From NCBI GenBank assembly GCA_031553655.1, contig JAVBLG010000033.1, positions 1-43,633 of the forward strand: a stretch of DNA of 43,633 bases. The letters run 5' to 3'. Every line of letters begins with the position of its first letter. The stretch's first letter is position 1. The position numbers were made by a program, and so were the translations under genes. Below the pieces are notes generated by a model. The model saw nothing but the letters and a program-made list of their open reading frames with translations. It had not been told where the DNA came from and ran no database searches. Source of the DNA: JAVBLG01 sp031553655. GTDB taxonomy: Bacteria; Desulfobacterota; Desulfovibrionia; Desulfovibrionales; Desulfovibrionaceae. Shown one piece after another: positions 31,632 through 40,469 of the stretch.

Positions 31632-34600
31632 ATCAGCGCGTGTCAGCGACTTCCAGGCATCCTGACCGGGAATGATTGCTTCAGCCACGCCGCGTTTGGC
31701 TTCCTGAAGCTTCAGAATCTTTTCCTCCACAGTATTCTGGCAAATCAGTTTATAAGAGAAGACCTGCCGCGTCTGGCCAATGCGGTGAGTACGGTCGGTG
31801 GCCTGGCTTTCCACAGCCGGGTTCCACCAGGGGTCGTAATGGATAACATAGTCGGCCGAGGTGAGATTAAGTCCGGTGCCTCCGGCTTTAAGCGATATAA
31901 GGAAAATAGGTATTTCCGGAGTATCGTTAAAAAGATCTACCTGATCAAAGCGGTCTTTACTGGCGCCGTCGAGGTAGCAGAAAGGAATTTCCTCGGTTTG
32001 CAGCCAGTGGCGGATAATGTGCAACATCTGCACAAATTGCGAGAACACCAGCAGTTTGTGCCCGGCACCTACTATGTCGCTGACCATATCCTTGAAGGCG
32101 TCAAACTTGCCCGAGGGCAGGTTGTTGGAAAAACCAGGCAGGTTCAGTTTCAAAAGGCGCGGATGGCAGCAGATCTGCCGCAACTTGAGCAGGGCGTCAA
32201 GAATAGACATCTGGCTCTTGGCCATGCCCTTTTCATCCACGTCGGCCAGCACCTGAGCGCGCAGCTTCTTGGCCAGAGCGGCGTAGAGCTCGGCCTGGGC
32301 GTCTTCAAGGGCGCAGCAGGTAACGCTTTCCACCTTGGGCGGCAGGTCTTTGGCCACTTCGGCTTTGGTGCGCCGCAGAATAAAGGGCCTAACCCTGGTG
32401 CGCAGATAGCCGAGAGTTTCCGGGTCGCCGTCTTTTATGGGCTTGGCTATGCCGCGCTGGAAATTGTGTTGCGAGCCGAGGAAACCCGGCATAAGGAACT
32501 CAAAAAGCGACCACAGCTCAAAGAGATTGTTTTCAATGGGCGTCCCCGAAAGACACAGGCGCATGCGCGCATTTATGTGCCGCACCGAGCGTGCGGTGAT
32601 GGTATTGGGATTTTTGATATTCTGGGCTTCGTCCAAAATGACCGAGTTGAACTCGTATTTTTCCAGTTCCTCAAGGTCGCGTCGCAAAAGGGCATAGGTG
32701 GTGATAATCAGATCCGACTCGGAAATCTGCTTGAACATTCCTTCGCGCCGGGTCCCATAAATAATCAGGCGACGCATGGTGGGCACGAACTTTTCCGCTT
32801 CGCGGTTCCAGTTGGGCAATACCGAGGTAGGCACAATGATCAGATTGGGGCCTTCAAAACCGCGTTCGATCATATATTGAATGAAGGCCAGGGTCTGCAC
32901 CGTTTTGCCCAGGCCCATCTCGTCAGCCAGAATTCCGCCGAAACCATATTCGGAAAGGAAATTCAAATAGGAAAGGCCCTGGCGCTGATAGGAGCGCAAA
33001 TCGGCCTGAAGGCCCTTGGGCGGCTCTATAGGCCTTATTTCATTGAAAGTACGAATCTTGTCCCGCAGCTTGTTCCAAAATGAATCGGTGGAAGCATTGG
33101 GCAGATCGTCCAACAGGCTGTCCAGCACCGGGGCTTCGAACTGCTTGAATTTTTGCTGCGGCGGCTTGGTGGGGTCAAAGCCCAGAGCGCTGAGCTTGTG
33201 GGCCAGTTTTTCCAGCCACGATTCGGGCAGGCTGGTATAAGAGCCGTCTTTAAGCTGAACGTAGCGTTTGCCCTTGGCCCAGGCCTTCCAGATTTTTTCC
33301 AGAGGCACACTCTGGCCGTCGTATTCGATCTCAATTTCCAGCGAAAACCACTTTTCCTTTTCATTGCTGGTAACAGTGGCCACGATATTGCTCTGGGACG
33401 TGCGCACTTTGTAGCGTGAGAGGGCCTTTTCGCCGTACACCCGGTAACTTTCCAACAGCTTGGAATAGGAATCGAGCAGAAAAGTTATGGCTTCTTCCGG
33501 CTCCATAAACCACAGCTTGTTGCTGCGCGGCTGAAAAGACATGTCCGTGAGGCTGGCCAGAAGCTGCTCCTCTTCCTCCTGATGACGCCGCACCAGATAA
33601 GTTTTGCCGCCATATACATAACTGCCGGTCTGGAATTCGGGGTTAGGGCCGGAAAGGGTGAACTCTCCGTGCACTGTTTCGTAAATATTGTCTACTTCCA
33701 GGGTAAGCAGGCTGCCCTCTTCATCGAGGAACAGCTTGGGGTTATATGAAGCGGGCTGGAAAATGGGTTCCATGAGCTTCAGGAACTGCTGCGGTTCGTA
33801 AAGTTCCGAAGACGGCAGACGCGTCCACACCCGATCGAGAAATTCGGACATTTCGCTGTGGGGCACAACAGGCGGAGCCTGCACCATATCTTGCACCAGT
33901 TCCGGCTCAAGGCTGGTATGCACAGGATAAAAATGCTGGTTGTAGCACACCCAAAGCGGCATCTGCCCGTGGAAGGAAATATGCTCGGCGGAATTGGCTA
34001 TGGGCAGAGGAAGCTTGCCCTCGCGCTGCAAAAGCACCTCAAAGTTGAACCCGTCCTGGTCCAGATGCGGCTTGAGCTTGAGCACGAAGGGCGTATTTTC
34101 TATGCGGCATGGTTCGTCTGTATCTTTCCACAACAGGTAATACTCATTGCGTACAGCCCAGAAAAACCATGAAACAAGCCCATCGGGAATTTCTACCCTA
34201 TGCCCGTAATAATCGAGATGCTGGCCAACCTGGCTGGCAACCTGACCGAGCTGAGGAGATATGTCGCACCATTCGGGGTGGCGCAAAATCTGCTCCAGGC
34301 TGATTTCGGTATGCACGCTGGAAAGCCCGGTTTTATTTTGTCTGCCTCGGAAAAAAGCTACCTGCACCCTCCCCGGCTCGGGATAAAAGCGGAAAATAAG
34401 ATAGTGCCGCCCGGCTTCAGACTCCACCTCCGAGGTAAAAAAGCTACGAAAGCTCTGCTTCCAATCGGTGCGCAACTTCAGCTGTTCTTCGTCGGCGTCG
34501 GGTTCATCTTCGGCAAGGCCAAGCAAGAATTTGATGCCGGTAGCGGCTACGTGACGGCACACGCCGCTGAAGGATTCGTCACAATTGCAGAAGTGATCAA

Positions 34601-34829
34601 CCATATTGGAATCAAACTTGAACGTAAGCCTTGGCGAATAAACCTGAAAATCCTCGCCCTGAATCGAAGCTTCCACATTCCAGAGGTTGCTTTCCTTCTT
34701 TATTTGTATTTTCTGAACACCGTCACTGGAAATAATGTATTGGGCGCCGTCTCGTATATACTCGGGTACGGCGTCACGGATAAAATTCTGGGCTAAGTTG
34801 CGCACGGAGCTTTCGGCAGCTCGGGACAT
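31608..34829 (-). CDS. SNF2-family helicase with SWIM zinc finger
   Basis: 1073 residues from the ATG at 34829, chosen for AGGAG 7 nt upstream rather than 34874. The N-terminal SWIM finger is HFCNCDESFSGVCRHVAATG (CxC...CxH, near 80-100). A long middle region precedes the SNF2 ATPase (about 600-1070): ILADEMGLGKTVQTLAFIQY (Walker A), VILDEAQNIKNPNTITARSV, LCLSGTPIENNLFELWSLFE, LLVFSQFVQMLHIIRHWLQT, SLKAGGTGLNLTSADYVIHY and QATDRTHRIGQTRQVFSYKL. It is a DNA-translocating ATPase, probably involved in transcription or DNA-protein remodelling. Divergent from the SBP gene. Confidence 0.95.
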   Translation of the reverse strand: MSRAAESSVRNLAQNFIRDAVPEYIRDGAQYIISSDGVQKIQIKKESNLWNVEASIQGEDFQVYSPRLTFKFDSNMVDHFCNCDESFSGVCRHVAATGIKFLLGLAEDEPDADEEQLKLRTDWKQSFRSFFTSEVESEAGRHYLIFRFYPEPGRVQVAFFRGRQNKTGLSSVHTEISLEQILRHPEWCDISPQLGQVASQVGQHLDYYGHRVEIPDGLVSWFFWAVRNEYYLLWKDTDEPCRIENTPFVLKLKPHLDQDGFNFEVLLQREGKLPLPIANSAEHISFHGQMPLWVCYNQHFYPVHTSLEPELVQDMVQAPPVVPHSEMSEFLDRVWTRLPSSELYEPQQFLKLMEPIFQPASYNPKLFLDEEGSLLTLEVDNIYETVHGEFTLSGPNPEFQTGSYVYGGKTYLVRRHQEEEEQLLASLTDMSFQPRSNKLWFMEPEEAITFLLDSYSKLLESYRVYGEKALSRYKVRTSQSNIVATVTSNEKEKWFSLEIEIEYDGQSVPLEKIWKAWAKGKRYVQLKDGSYTSLPESWLEKLAHKLSALGFDPTKPPQQKFKQFEAPVLDSLLDDLPNASTDSFWNKLRDKIRTFNEIRPIEPPKGLQADLRSYQRQGLSYLNFLSEYGFGGILADEMGLGKTVQTLAFIQYMIERGFEGPNLIIVPTSVLPNWNREAEKFVPTMRRLIIYGTRREGMFKQISESDLIITTYALLRRDLEELEKYEFNSVILDEAQNIKNPNTITARSVRHINARMRLCLSGTPIENNLFELWSLFEFLMPGFLGSQHNFQRGIAKPIKDGDPETLGYLRTRVRPFILRRTKAEVAKDLPPKVESVTCCALEDAQAELYAALAKKLRAQVLADVDEKGMAKSQMSILDALLKLRQICCHPRLLKLNLPGFSNNLPSGKFDAFKDMVSDIVGAGHKLLVFSQFVQMLHIIRHWLQTEEIPFCYLDGASKDRFDQVDLFNDTPEIPIFLISLKAGGTGLNLTSADYVIHYDPWWNPAVESQATDRTHRIGQTRQVFSYKLICQNTVEEKILKLQEAKRGVAEAIIPGQDAWKSLTRADLEMLFEI

Positions 34830-34964
34830 GTGGGGACTCCTGAAAACAAATGGACTGAGGAATAAGGTTTTCAATCCGGGTTAAATATGTTATTAGCACA
34901 CGAGTGCAATATATACGTTGAATAGCATATGTAGCTTTTTTTCACAATAAAAAATAAAAGTTTT

Positions 34965-36731
34965 ATGAACAGCATTTTTCAGCATCGGCGTTTTTTAAAC
35001 GCAACTATTTATAATGTCGTTATATTTCTCTTCATATGCCTTTCCGTTCCCCTAACGGCCATCGGCGCGGAAGAAACAGAAAAACAGGCTTCTTCCACAA
35101 CTGGAAGCCAGCCGGTTGCTGGCGCGCCTCCCGCGTCCCAAGACGCCCGGAAAGCGGCAAGTCTGCCTGATACGGCCGTACCTGCCAATGGAGTCAATGC
35201 TTCAACCCCGGCATACGGCGACAGAATCATCCTGGGCACCATAGGTGAAGCATCCAACCTCATCAGCTATCTTTCCACTGACGCCCCCTCGCATGAAGTG
35301 GCCGATTTGCTTTTTGTGGCTCCTTTGCGCTATAACAAAGACTTGCAAATTGAGCCATATGCCGCTGAAAAATTTGAAATTCTAGAAGACGGCAAGCTTC
35401 TGCGGTTCACCTTGCGTCAAGGCATTTTATGGGAAGACGGGGTGGAGCTGACCAGTGACGACATGGAATACACCTTCAAAATGGTCACCAGCCCGGACAC
35501 AGCCAGCCCCTATGCCGAAGATTTTATGGCCGTGCGTGAATTCCGCAAAACCGGGCGCTACACCTTTGAGGCACGCTACGATAAATTCTTCGCCAGAGCC
35601 ATATCTTCATGGATGAATCCCATTCTTCCCAAGCATGTGCTTGAGGGGCAGAATATTCGTAACACGCCTTTTTCGCGCAAGCCGATAGGGGCCGGGCCGT
35701 ATCGCCTGAAATCCTGGGAATCGGGCCTCAAAATAACCCTTGAGGCCTCACCCACCTATTTTGACGGACAGCCATACATATCGGAAGTAGTCTACCGCAT
35801 CATTCCCGACATATCCACCATGTTTATGGAAGCGCGGGCCCTGCGCCTGGACCTTATGAACCTTTCGCCGCAGCAATACCTGCGCCAAACTACCGGGCCG
35901 TTCTGGGAACGCGAATGGCGCAAATACCGCTACCTGGCTTCCATGTATGTTTTTTTGGGCTTTAACATGCGCCACCCGTTTTTTCAGGATAAACGGGTAC
36001 GTTGGGCCATATCCCGCGCCATCGACCGCGAAGGCATTGTAAAGGGAGTGCTGCTGGGCCAGGGTGTTCCGGCCTTTGGCCCGTACAAGCCCGGATCCTG
36101 GGCTTACGACACCAAATTGTCGCCGGTGCGCCAGGATGTGGCCGAAGCCGCCCGATTGCTGGACGAGGCCGGTTTTAAATTTACTGACGGCTCGGGCATA
36201 CGTAAAAAGGACGGCGTGCCGCTTTCTTTCACTATACTGACCAACCAGGGCAATGAGCAGCGCATTTTAACGGCTACCGTCATCCAGAGCCAGCTCAAGG
36301 CCGTTGGTGTGGACGTGCATATACGCACTGTGGAGTGGGCAGCCTTTATCAAGGAATTTGTGGACAAAGGGCGTTTCGACACCGTAATTCTAGGCTGGAC
36401 CGTAGGCCAGGATCCGGATATATATGATGTATGGCATTCGTCTAAAGCCAGGCCCGGCGGTTTGAATTTTACATATTACAAAAATCCCGAACTTGACGCG
36501 ATACTCGAAGCGGCCCGCTCCGAGCCGGATCAGTCTAAGCGCAAAATTCTGTATGACAGACTTCAGGAGATAATGGCAGACGATCAGCCTTATTGCTTTT
36601 TGTTCGTACCTTATGCCCTGCCCATGGTTCAGGCCCGTTTTCACGGCATAGCCCCGGCTCTGGCCGGTATTATGTACAATTTTGATAAATGGTGGGTTCC
36701 CAAACAACAGCAAAAGTATAGTCTGAAATAA
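34965..36731 (+). CDS. Peptide ABC transporter substrate-binding protein (SBP family 5)
   Basis: 588 residues. It has a long signal region (NATIYNVVIFLFICLSVPLT, about 12-31) and a low-complexity linker up to about 80. The family 5 binding domain follows: ILGTIGEASNLISYLSTDAP, PYAAEKFEILEDGKLLRFTL, LTSDDMEYTFKMVTSPDTAS, RVRWAISRAIDREGIVKGVL and the C-terminal DIYDVWHSSKARPGGLNFTY. It binds oligopeptides, dipeptides or similar solutes outside the membrane. No permease or ATPase genes are adjacent, so it must work with distant components. No clear Shine-Dalgarno before the ATG. Confidence 0.9.
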   Translation: MNSIFQHRRFLNATIYNVVIFLFICLSVPLTAIGAEETEKQASSTTGSQPVAGAPPASQDARKAASLPDTAVPANGVNASTPAYGDRIILGTIGEASNLISYLSTDAPSHEVADLLFVAPLRYNKDLQIEPYAAEKFEILEDGKLLRFTLRQGILWEDGVELTSDDMEYTFKMVTSPDTASPYAEDFMAVREFRKTGRYTFEARYDKFFARAISSWMNPILPKHVLEGQNIRNTPFSRKPIGAGPYRLKSWESGLKITLEASPTYFDGQPYISEVVYRIIPDISTMFMEARALRLDLMNLSPQQYLRQTTGPFWEREWRKYRYLASMYVFLGFNMRHPFFQDKRVRWAISRAIDREGIVKGVLLGQGVPAFGPYKPGSWAYDTKLSPVRQDVAEAARLLDEAGFKFTDGSGIRKKDGVPLSFTILTNQGNEQRILTATVIQSQLKAVGVDVHIRTVEWAAFIKEFVDKGRFDTVILGWTVGQDPDIYDVWHSSKARPGGLNFTYYKNPELDAILEAARSEPDQSKRKILYDRLQEIMADDQPYCFLFVPYALPMVQARFHGIAPALAGIMYNFDKWWVPKQQQKYSLK

Positions 36732-36784
36732 AAATATACCCTTTATAACCACAATTTTCGCAACTGACAGGCCAAAGGCGGCAT

Positions 36785-38935
36785 ATGATTCGCATTCAGG
36801 AAATTCTCGATGAAGTGTCCAAAAACAACAAGGACGCCAATCTCGATCTCATTCAAAAGGCCTATATTTACGCCGCCACGGCCCATGCCGGGCAGACGCG
36901 CCTTTCCGGCGAACCCTACCTTTCGCACCCTCTGGCTGTGGCCTATCTATTGGCACAGCATGGCTTCGACGAATTCACAGTGTGCGCGGGCCTTCTCCAC
37001 GACACTGTGGAAGACACCAAAGCCACCCTTGAAGAAATAGATTCCCAATTCAGCGAAGAAGTGGCCGACATTGTGGATGGGGTGACCAAAATCAGCATGA
37101 TCCCCTTCGACACAAAAGAAGAGGCCCAGGCCGAAAACATCCGCAAAATGATTTTAGCCATGAGCCACGATATACGCGTGCTTATGGTCAAACTGGCCGA
37201 CCGCGTGCACAACATGCGCACCCTGGGTTTCCAAAAAGTCCACAAACAAAAGCGCATCGCCCAGGAAACCATGGAAATATACGCGCCCCTGGCCAACCGC
37301 CTGGGTCTGCATAAGCTGAAACTGGAGCTTGAAGACCTGAGCTTCAAGTATCTCAAACCCGACGTTTACGCCCAAATTTCCCAATGGCTTGACGAAAATC
37401 AGGTAGTCGAGCGCCAGATCATCGACAAGGTGATGGACAGCTTAAAGCAGCTTCTGAAAGATAACGACATTAACGGCACCGTGCGCGGCCGCATCAAGCA
37501 TATTTTCAGCATCCACAAAAAAATGACCGAACAGCATCTCACCCTTGACGAGATGCACGACATCATGGCCTTTCGCGTTCTGGTGAACGATCTCAGAGAC
37601 TGCTACGCGGTGCTGGGCTTGGTGCACTCGCGCTGGCGTCCGGTGCACGGACGCTTCAAAGACTATATTTCCACCCCCAAGACTAATGGTTACCAGAGCC
37701 TGCACACCACAGTAATCGGCCCTGAGGGCGAACGCATTGAAATACAGATTCGTACCGAAGACATGCACCGCCAGGCCGAGCACGGCGTGGCCTCGCACTG
37801 GCTTTATAAGGAAGGCGGACGAGTCAACCCGCGCGATTTGGAGCAATTTGCCTGGCTGCGCGAAATTTTCGAACGCCCGCGCGACGAGAGCGACTCCAAA
37901 GAATTCATGCACTCCCTGCGCCTTGACCTTTTCAATGACGAAATTTTCATCTACACCCCCAGGGGCGACGTAAAAGAGCTACCCAAAGGGGCCACCCCGC
38001 TCGACTTTGCCTTTCACATTCATACCAATGTGGGCATGCATTGCGCTGGAGCAAAAGTAAACGGCAAACTGGTGCCGCTCGGCACCGAGCTAAAAAACAG
38101 CGATACGGTGGAAGTCATCACCGACAAGTCGCGTTTTCCCAACCGTGACTGGCTCAAACTGGTCAAAACAGCCAAGGCCCGCAGCCGCATCCAGCGTTAC
38201 CTGCGCACCGAGGAGCGCTCCAGAGCCATTGAACTTGGCCGGGAAATGCTTGAAAAAGAAGGACGCAAAGTCAACATCAATGTGTCCAAGGCCATAAAAG
38301 ATGGGCATTTTGTGGAAATCGCCGACAAAATGCGCCTGGACGGCCCCGAAGAAGTAATGGCCTCCGTGGGCTATGCTCACATTACACCGCGCAAGGTACT
38401 CAACCGCCTGTACGCCATTTTGCACCCTGAAGAAGACGTGCCCGACGAGGCCCTGCCGCCGCCCACCAAGCCCGCAGCCGGAGCTAAAACCGAAAGCGTG
38501 GGGCTTGCCGGTGTGGACGGGGTCTTGATGCGTTTCGCCAAATGCTGTAACCCTGTGCCCGGCGACGTTATTGTCGGCTATATAAGCCGTGGCCTTGGCG
38601 TTACCGTGCACACTGTAGACTGTCCCAATGTGATCAATATGGAGCCTGAACGGCTCATATCCGTGCATTGGGAAGGCGAGGAAGACAAACCCTATCAAGC
38701 GCGCATGCACATCATAAGCAAGAACGAAAAGGGCGCGCTGGCCGACATTGCCCGCCTGCTGTGCGACAACAATGTTAATATCGACGCGTTGAACGCCAAA
38801 TCAATACTTGGCAACCGCAGCGAAATAGATATTACCGTGGAAGTACGCAACGTGGCCCAGCTTTACAAAGTTATAGATCTTCTGCGTCAATTGCCGCCGG
38901 TGCTGGAGGTGTTGCGTTCCACTGCCGACACCTAG
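36785..38935 (+). CDS. relA/spoT: Bifunctional (p)ppGpp synthetase/hydrolase (Rsh)
   Basis: 716 residues, the full Rsh plan. HD hydrolase domain (about 25-180: HPLAVAYLLAQHGF, CAGLLHDTVEDTKATLEEID with the HD pair). Synthetase domain (about 235-350: GRIKHIFSIHKKM, FKDYISTPKTNGYQSLHTTV, EIQIRTEDMHRQAEHGVASH). TGS domain (about 385-450: IYTPRGDVKELPKGATPLDF). C-terminal Cys/His conserved FAKCCNPVPGDVIVGYISRG and an ACT domain (about 640-712: KGALADIARLLCDNNVNIDA). It makes and degrades the stringent-response alarmone. AAAGGCGG precedes the ATG. Its stop codon begins a hairpin. Confidence 0.97.
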   Translation: MIRIQEILDEVSKNNKDANLDLIQKAYIYAATAHAGQTRLSGEPYLSHPLAVAYLLAQHGFDEFTVCAGLLHDTVEDTKATLEEIDSQFSEEVADIVDGVTKISMIPFDTKEEAQAENIRKMILAMSHDIRVLMVKLADRVHNMRTLGFQKVHKQKRIAQETMEIYAPLANRLGLHKLKLELEDLSFKYLKPDVYAQISQWLDENQVVERQIIDKVMDSLKQLLKDNDINGTVRGRIKHIFSIHKKMTEQHLTLDEMHDIMAFRVLVNDLRDCYAVLGLVHSRWRPVHGRFKDYISTPKTNGYQSLHTTVIGPEGERIEIQIRTEDMHRQAEHGVASHWLYKEGGRVNPRDLEQFAWLREIFERPRDESDSKEFMHSLRLDLFNDEIFIYTPRGDVKELPKGATPLDFAFHIHTNVGMHCAGAKVNGKLVPLGTELKNSDTVEVITDKSRFPNRDWLKLVKTAKARSRIQRYLRTEERSRAIELGREMLEKEGRKVNINVSKAIKDGHFVEIADKMRLDGPEEVMASVGYAHITPRKVLNRLYAILHPEEDVPDEALPPPTKPAAGAKTESVGLAGVDGVLMRFAKCCNPVPGDVIVGYISRGLGVTVHTVDCPNVINMEPERLISVHWEGEEDKPYQARMHIISKNEKGALADIARLLCDNNVNIDALNAKSILGNRSEIDITVEVRNVAQLYKVIDLLRQLPPVLEVLRSTADT

Positions 38936-38986
38936 AGGCCGCCTTAAAGGCGACTTTTGCCCCTTGGCCGCGTAAAGCGGCCTCTA
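38933..38986 (+). terminator. Branched hairpin at the rsh stop codon
   Basis: Outer 10-bp stem TAGAGGCCGC / GCGGCCTCTA starting at the rsh stop codon. It encloses two smaller hairpins (CGCC-TTAAA-GGCG and GGCCGC-GTAAA-GCGGCC overlapping the outer arm). A run of four A follows, not T, so terminator activity is uncertain. The stop-codon-in-stem layout is like repeat family 1. Confidence 0.45.
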
Positions 38987-39010
38987 AAACACATATAAGG
39001 ACTGCAAAAA

Positions 39011-40021
39011 ATGATTGCATGCGCGGATCTACTTAAAAACCAGAAAAAATGGCTGGTAACTGGAGTAGCCGGCTTTATCGGCTCCAATCTGCTTGAAGAA
39101 TTACTGCAAAACGGCCAGAAAGTTGTGGGGCTGGACAATTTCCTCACCGGCTACCAGAAAAATCTGGACATGGTTCACGCCATCGTTGGCGACGAAAAAT
39201 GGGCCAATTTCTCCTTTATTGAAGGTGACATCCGCAGCCTCGACACCTGCCGTCAGGCGTGCGACGGCATTGACCACGTGCTGCATGAGGCCGCCCTTGG
39301 CTCCGTTCCCCGCTCCATTGAAGATCCGCTGCTCTCCAACAGCTGCAATATTGACGGCTTTGTAAACATGTTGGTAGCCGCCCGCGATGCCAAGGTAAAA
39401 AGCTTTGTCTATGCCGCCTCCTCCTCAACCTATGGCGACTCGCCCGAGCTGCCTAAGGTAGAAGACAAAATAGGCCGCCCCCTATCCCCTTATGCCGTAA
39501 CCAAGTATGTAAACGAGCTATACGCCGACGTTTTCGCCCGTTGCTACGACTTCACCACCATTGGCCTGCGCTATTTCAACGTGTTCGGGCAACGCCAGGA
39601 TCCCTTTGGGGCCTATGCCGCGGTTATTCCCCAATGGTTTTCCGCCCTGCTGCGCGACACAACCGTGTATGTGAACGGCGACGGCGAAACCAGTCGTGAC
39701 TTCTGCCACATCATAAACGTGGTAGAGGCCAATATTCTGTCCTCCTTTGCCAAACCCGAAGCCCGAGACAAAATATACAACGTGGCCTTTGGCCAGCGTA
39801 CCACCTTGAATGAACTTTTTGCGCTCATTCGCGACGAAGTGACCCGCCACAAGCCAGAGGCGGCCAAAGCTGTGTCCGAGCATCGCGAATTCCGTTTTGG
39901 CGACGTGCGCCACTCTCTCGCCGATATCAGCCGCGCCCAAACTTTGCTGGGCTACTCCCCCCGCTACGATGTGCGGCAGGGGCTGCGGCTGGCTGGAGAT
40001 TGGTACGCTGAAAATTTGTAA
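39011..40021 (+). CDS. UDP-sugar 4-epimerase, WbpP-like (extended SDR)
   Basis: 336 residues. NAD-binding GVAGFIGSNLLEELLQNGQK near 18-37, catalytic YAASSSTYGDSPELP and YAVTKYVNELYADVF with the Tyr-x3-Lys pair, and GLRYFNVFGQRQDPFGAYAA. The pattern is closest to UDP-N-acetylglucosamine 4-epimerases of the WbpP/TviC group, which supply precursors for surface polysaccharides. It probably serves cell-surface glycan synthesis; no glycosyltransferase is adjacent. AAGGACTGC precedes the ATG. Confidence 0.87.
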   Translation: MIACADLLKNQKKWLVTGVAGFIGSNLLEELLQNGQKVVGLDNFLTGYQKNLDMVHAIVGDEKWANFSFIEGDIRSLDTCRQACDGIDHVLHEAALGSVPRSIEDPLLSNSCNIDGFVNMLVAARDAKVKSFVYAASSSTYGDSPELPKVEDKIGRPLSPYAVTKYVNELYADVFARCYDFTTIGLRYFNVFGQRQDPFGAYAAVIPQWFSALLRDTTVYVNGDGETSRDFCHIINVVEANILSSFAKPEARDKIYNVAFGQRTTLNELFALIRDEVTRHKPEAAKAVSEHREFRFGDVRHSLADISRAQTLLGYSPRYDVRQGLRLAGDWYAENL

Positions 40022-40031
40022 AAATGCGGGT

Positions 40032-40080
40032 AGCGTCCCGGTTTGCCGTAATACTTCGTCAGACGGCAAATCGTGACGCT
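40032..40080 (+). terminator. Hairpin downstream of the epimerase
   Basis: AGCGTC..GGTTTGCCGT pairs with ACGGCAAATCGTGACGCT around a 13-nt loop, with two or three mismatches. GCTTTATT follows. Likely an intrinsic terminator or structured 3' end. Confidence 0.5.
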
Positions 40081-40161
40081 GCTTTATTAAGCCGGTATTT
40101 CAGAATAAAAAATTTATACTTGATTTGTTCTGCTTCGTTCTCTGTCTGAGGAACGTGTCGT

Positions 40162-40430
40162 CTCGAGGATAATTTTTGTTTTCCGCCAAGGAAAAAAAGC
40201 TTTTTCATTAGGGGCTGTCTCCAAATAGCGGATTTTGACCCAAGGGCAAGGAAAGCGGGCCTTTTTGCGTAACGAGTGTACTCTTATGGTACTCGATCGG
40301 AGCAAAAATGCCCGCTTGACGTAGCCATTGTACAAAAGACGCATTTAGAGACAGCCCCTGAGGTCGTATGCACTTCCGGCACTCGACCCTGATGAAAAAG
40401 CTTTTTGACGCGAGCGGAGGCAAAAAGGAC
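40162..40430. repeat. Family 2 repeat, outer copy 3 split by an insertion
   Basis: Left part (about 40162-40209): GATAATTTTTG...CCAAGGAAAAAAAGCTTTTTC. Right part (about 40360-40430): GTATGCACTTCCGGCACTCG then AAAAAGCTTTTTGACGCGAG and GGAGGCAAAAA. Joined together they align end to end with copy 1 (23050-23158). The 150 bp in between are the inner copy. Confidence 0.65.
40210..40359. repeat. Family 2 repeat, inner copy 4 (nested)
   Basis: 150 bp bounded by 17-bp inverted repeats with one mismatch (AGGGGCTGTCTCCAAAT at 40210-40226, ATTTAGAGACAGCCCCT at 40343-40359). It contains the family core: GGGCAAGGAAAGCGGGCCTT, CGAGTGTACTCTTATGGTAC, GGAGCAAAAATGCCCGCTTG. It interrupts outer copy 3, so it moved there after that copy was in place. 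Confidence 0.7.
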
Positions 40431-40469
40431 CTAATGGCTACACTCCAAAAAAATCTGAAAGGTGCTCAT

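Noticed and set aside
31530..33083. 517-codon plus-strand frame over the SNF2 helicase end
   Set aside because: Antisense to a gene with complete helicase motifs, and it starts inside a structured repeat.
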